DNA of 25,089 nt from DASWDH01 sp035318505. Its GTDB lineage: Bacteria > Myxococcota_A > Polyangia > Polyangiales > Polyangiaceae. Below, piece after piece: positions 24,578-25,089 of this stretch. The position numbers were made by a program, and so were the translations under genes. The notes under the pieces were generated by a model that had not been told where the DNA came from, ran no database searches, and saw only the letters and a program-made list of their open reading frames with translations. The stretch lies in contig DATHEQ010000071.1 of the NCBI GenBank assembly GCA_035318505.1, forward strand, positions 1 through 25,089, written 5' to 3'. Position 1 is the first letter of the stretch. Each line of letters starts with the position of its first letter.

Positions 24578-24600
24578 GACGACGTTCACACGGCGTCGTC
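24578..24600. terminator. Hairpin at the convergent HTTM/GST-like 3' ends
   Basis: GACGACG (24578-24584) and CGTCGTC (24594-24600) form a perfect 7-bp stem with a 9-nt loop, overlapping the stop codon of the minus-strand gene. No T tract, so termination is only possible. Confidence 0.3.
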
Positions 24601-25089
24601 CTTCTCGCGCGCTGCGGCCTGCCGCGACCGGAAGGCGCGCACCGAGGGGATGGCGTCGAAGCGCGCATGAAAAGCGACGAGCGCGGCATTGGTCTCGAAA
24701 AGTCGGCGGCTCACGTCGTTGCGGCGCACGCACCACGCGAGAGCTTCTTCGACCATGCAATCCGCGAAGCTCGGGATGTCCCCGGTCGCAAAAGCGCGCG
24801 AGGCGTAGATCTGGGCGAGGCCATTGAAGAACTGCGGCGCCTGCTTTTCTTCGAATTTCTTCTTTGCCGCCAGGTCTTCGGCGCGGAAGGCGCCGAACGC
24901 TTGGTAGAGATCGTATCCTCCCATTGCCGCCGCCAGCGCTTCGGTCAGCCGATGGGGGTCGCTTGGCCACGCGCTGCTGCCGTGCGCGGCGTGGTGCATG
25001 ATGGCGAGCGTTTGATAGATGTGAGTTCCGCTCGGTGTTTCGACGACCGGTAGTTGTTTGAAGGGATTTTCCTTGGCGCCCGACTGCGA
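24586..25089 (-). CDS. Glutathione S-transferase-like protein (partial, N-terminus cut by window edge)
   Basis: 167 residues of the C-terminal part are in the window and the frame stays open to the right edge. The upstream residues NPFKQLPVVETPSG, then IYQTLAIMHHAAH, match the end of a GST thioredoxin-like N-domain (the cis-proline segment and the following helix), and the rest is all-helical as in a GST C-domain (GGYDLYQAFGAFRAEDLAAKKKFEEKQAP, NGLAQIYASRAFATGD). It probably binds glutathione or a similar thiol and detoxifies electrophiles; a stringent-starvation-protein-like or nucleophile-free role is possible. The internal ATG at 24999 is inside the fold and is not the start. About 50 residues of the N-domain are missing. 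Confidence 0.82.
   Translation of the reverse strand, partial: SQSGAKENPFKQLPVVETPSGTHIYQTLAIMHHAAHGSSAWPSDPHRLTEALAAAMGGYDLYQAFGAFRAEDLAAKKKFEEKQAPQFFNGLAQIYASRAFATGDIPSFADCMVEEALAWCVRRNDVSRRLFETNAALVAFHARFDAIPSVRAFRSRQAAAREKDDAV

Overview
The window is high-GC, densely packed chromosomal DNA, most probably from a myxobacterium (Myxococcota, perhaps the Polyangiales). Three things point there: a PilZ-type domain of the kind expanded in Myxococcota, joined to a long Pro/Ala-rich tail; a membrane-anchored eukaryotic-type Ser/Thr kinase with a large non-kinase sensor end; and many short lipoproteins and membrane proteins of lineage-restricted type among ordinary housekeeping genes. I see no rRNA, tRNA, transposase, integrase, phage gene or CRISPR array. 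The content is core chromosome rather than a mobile island.

Left part (1-4681, minus strand): thrC (threonine synthase) is followed by purL (FGAM synthase). After a recognisable sigma70-like promoter comes a PECR-like short-chain dehydrogenase that runs off the left edge. Plus strand, 4867-7589: a CpdA-like metallophosphoesterase, then a Prx Q/Bcp peroxiredoxin and fumC, which are only 2 nt apart. A gap of about 600 bp (7590-8187) has no convincing gene but several perfect inverted repeats.

Middle (8191-17356, mostly plus): a prepilin peptidase overlaps a WxxGxW-repeat lipoprotein. A tight set follows of phosphohexomutase, prmC and a polytopic metallophosphoesterase, each overlapping the next by ATGA. 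A beta-barrel-like envelope protein lies on the minus strand, divergent from a parvulin lipoprotein. After the parvulin come mpl (peptidoglycan recycling ligase) and a deoxyhypusine-synthase homologue, which in a bacterium most likely makes polyamines.

Right part (17438-25089): two divergent PilZ-domain genes (a small soluble one, and a membrane-anchored one with a long Pro/Ala tail); a minus-strand pair of metallo-beta-lactamase hydrolase and Nudix CoA-pyrophosphatase-like enzyme; then a plus-strand unit of Ser/Thr kinase, a one-TM hypothetical protein and an HTTM-domain integral membrane protein. A GST-like protein on the minus strand is cut by the right edge.

The best candidates for under-described biology are the kinase-hypothetical-HTTM unit, the bacterial DHS homologue next to mpl, the polytopic phosphoesterase with an internal twin-arginine segment, the tethered PilZ protein, and the hairpin-rich gap. 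All functional calls come from reading motifs by eye; no database search was run.
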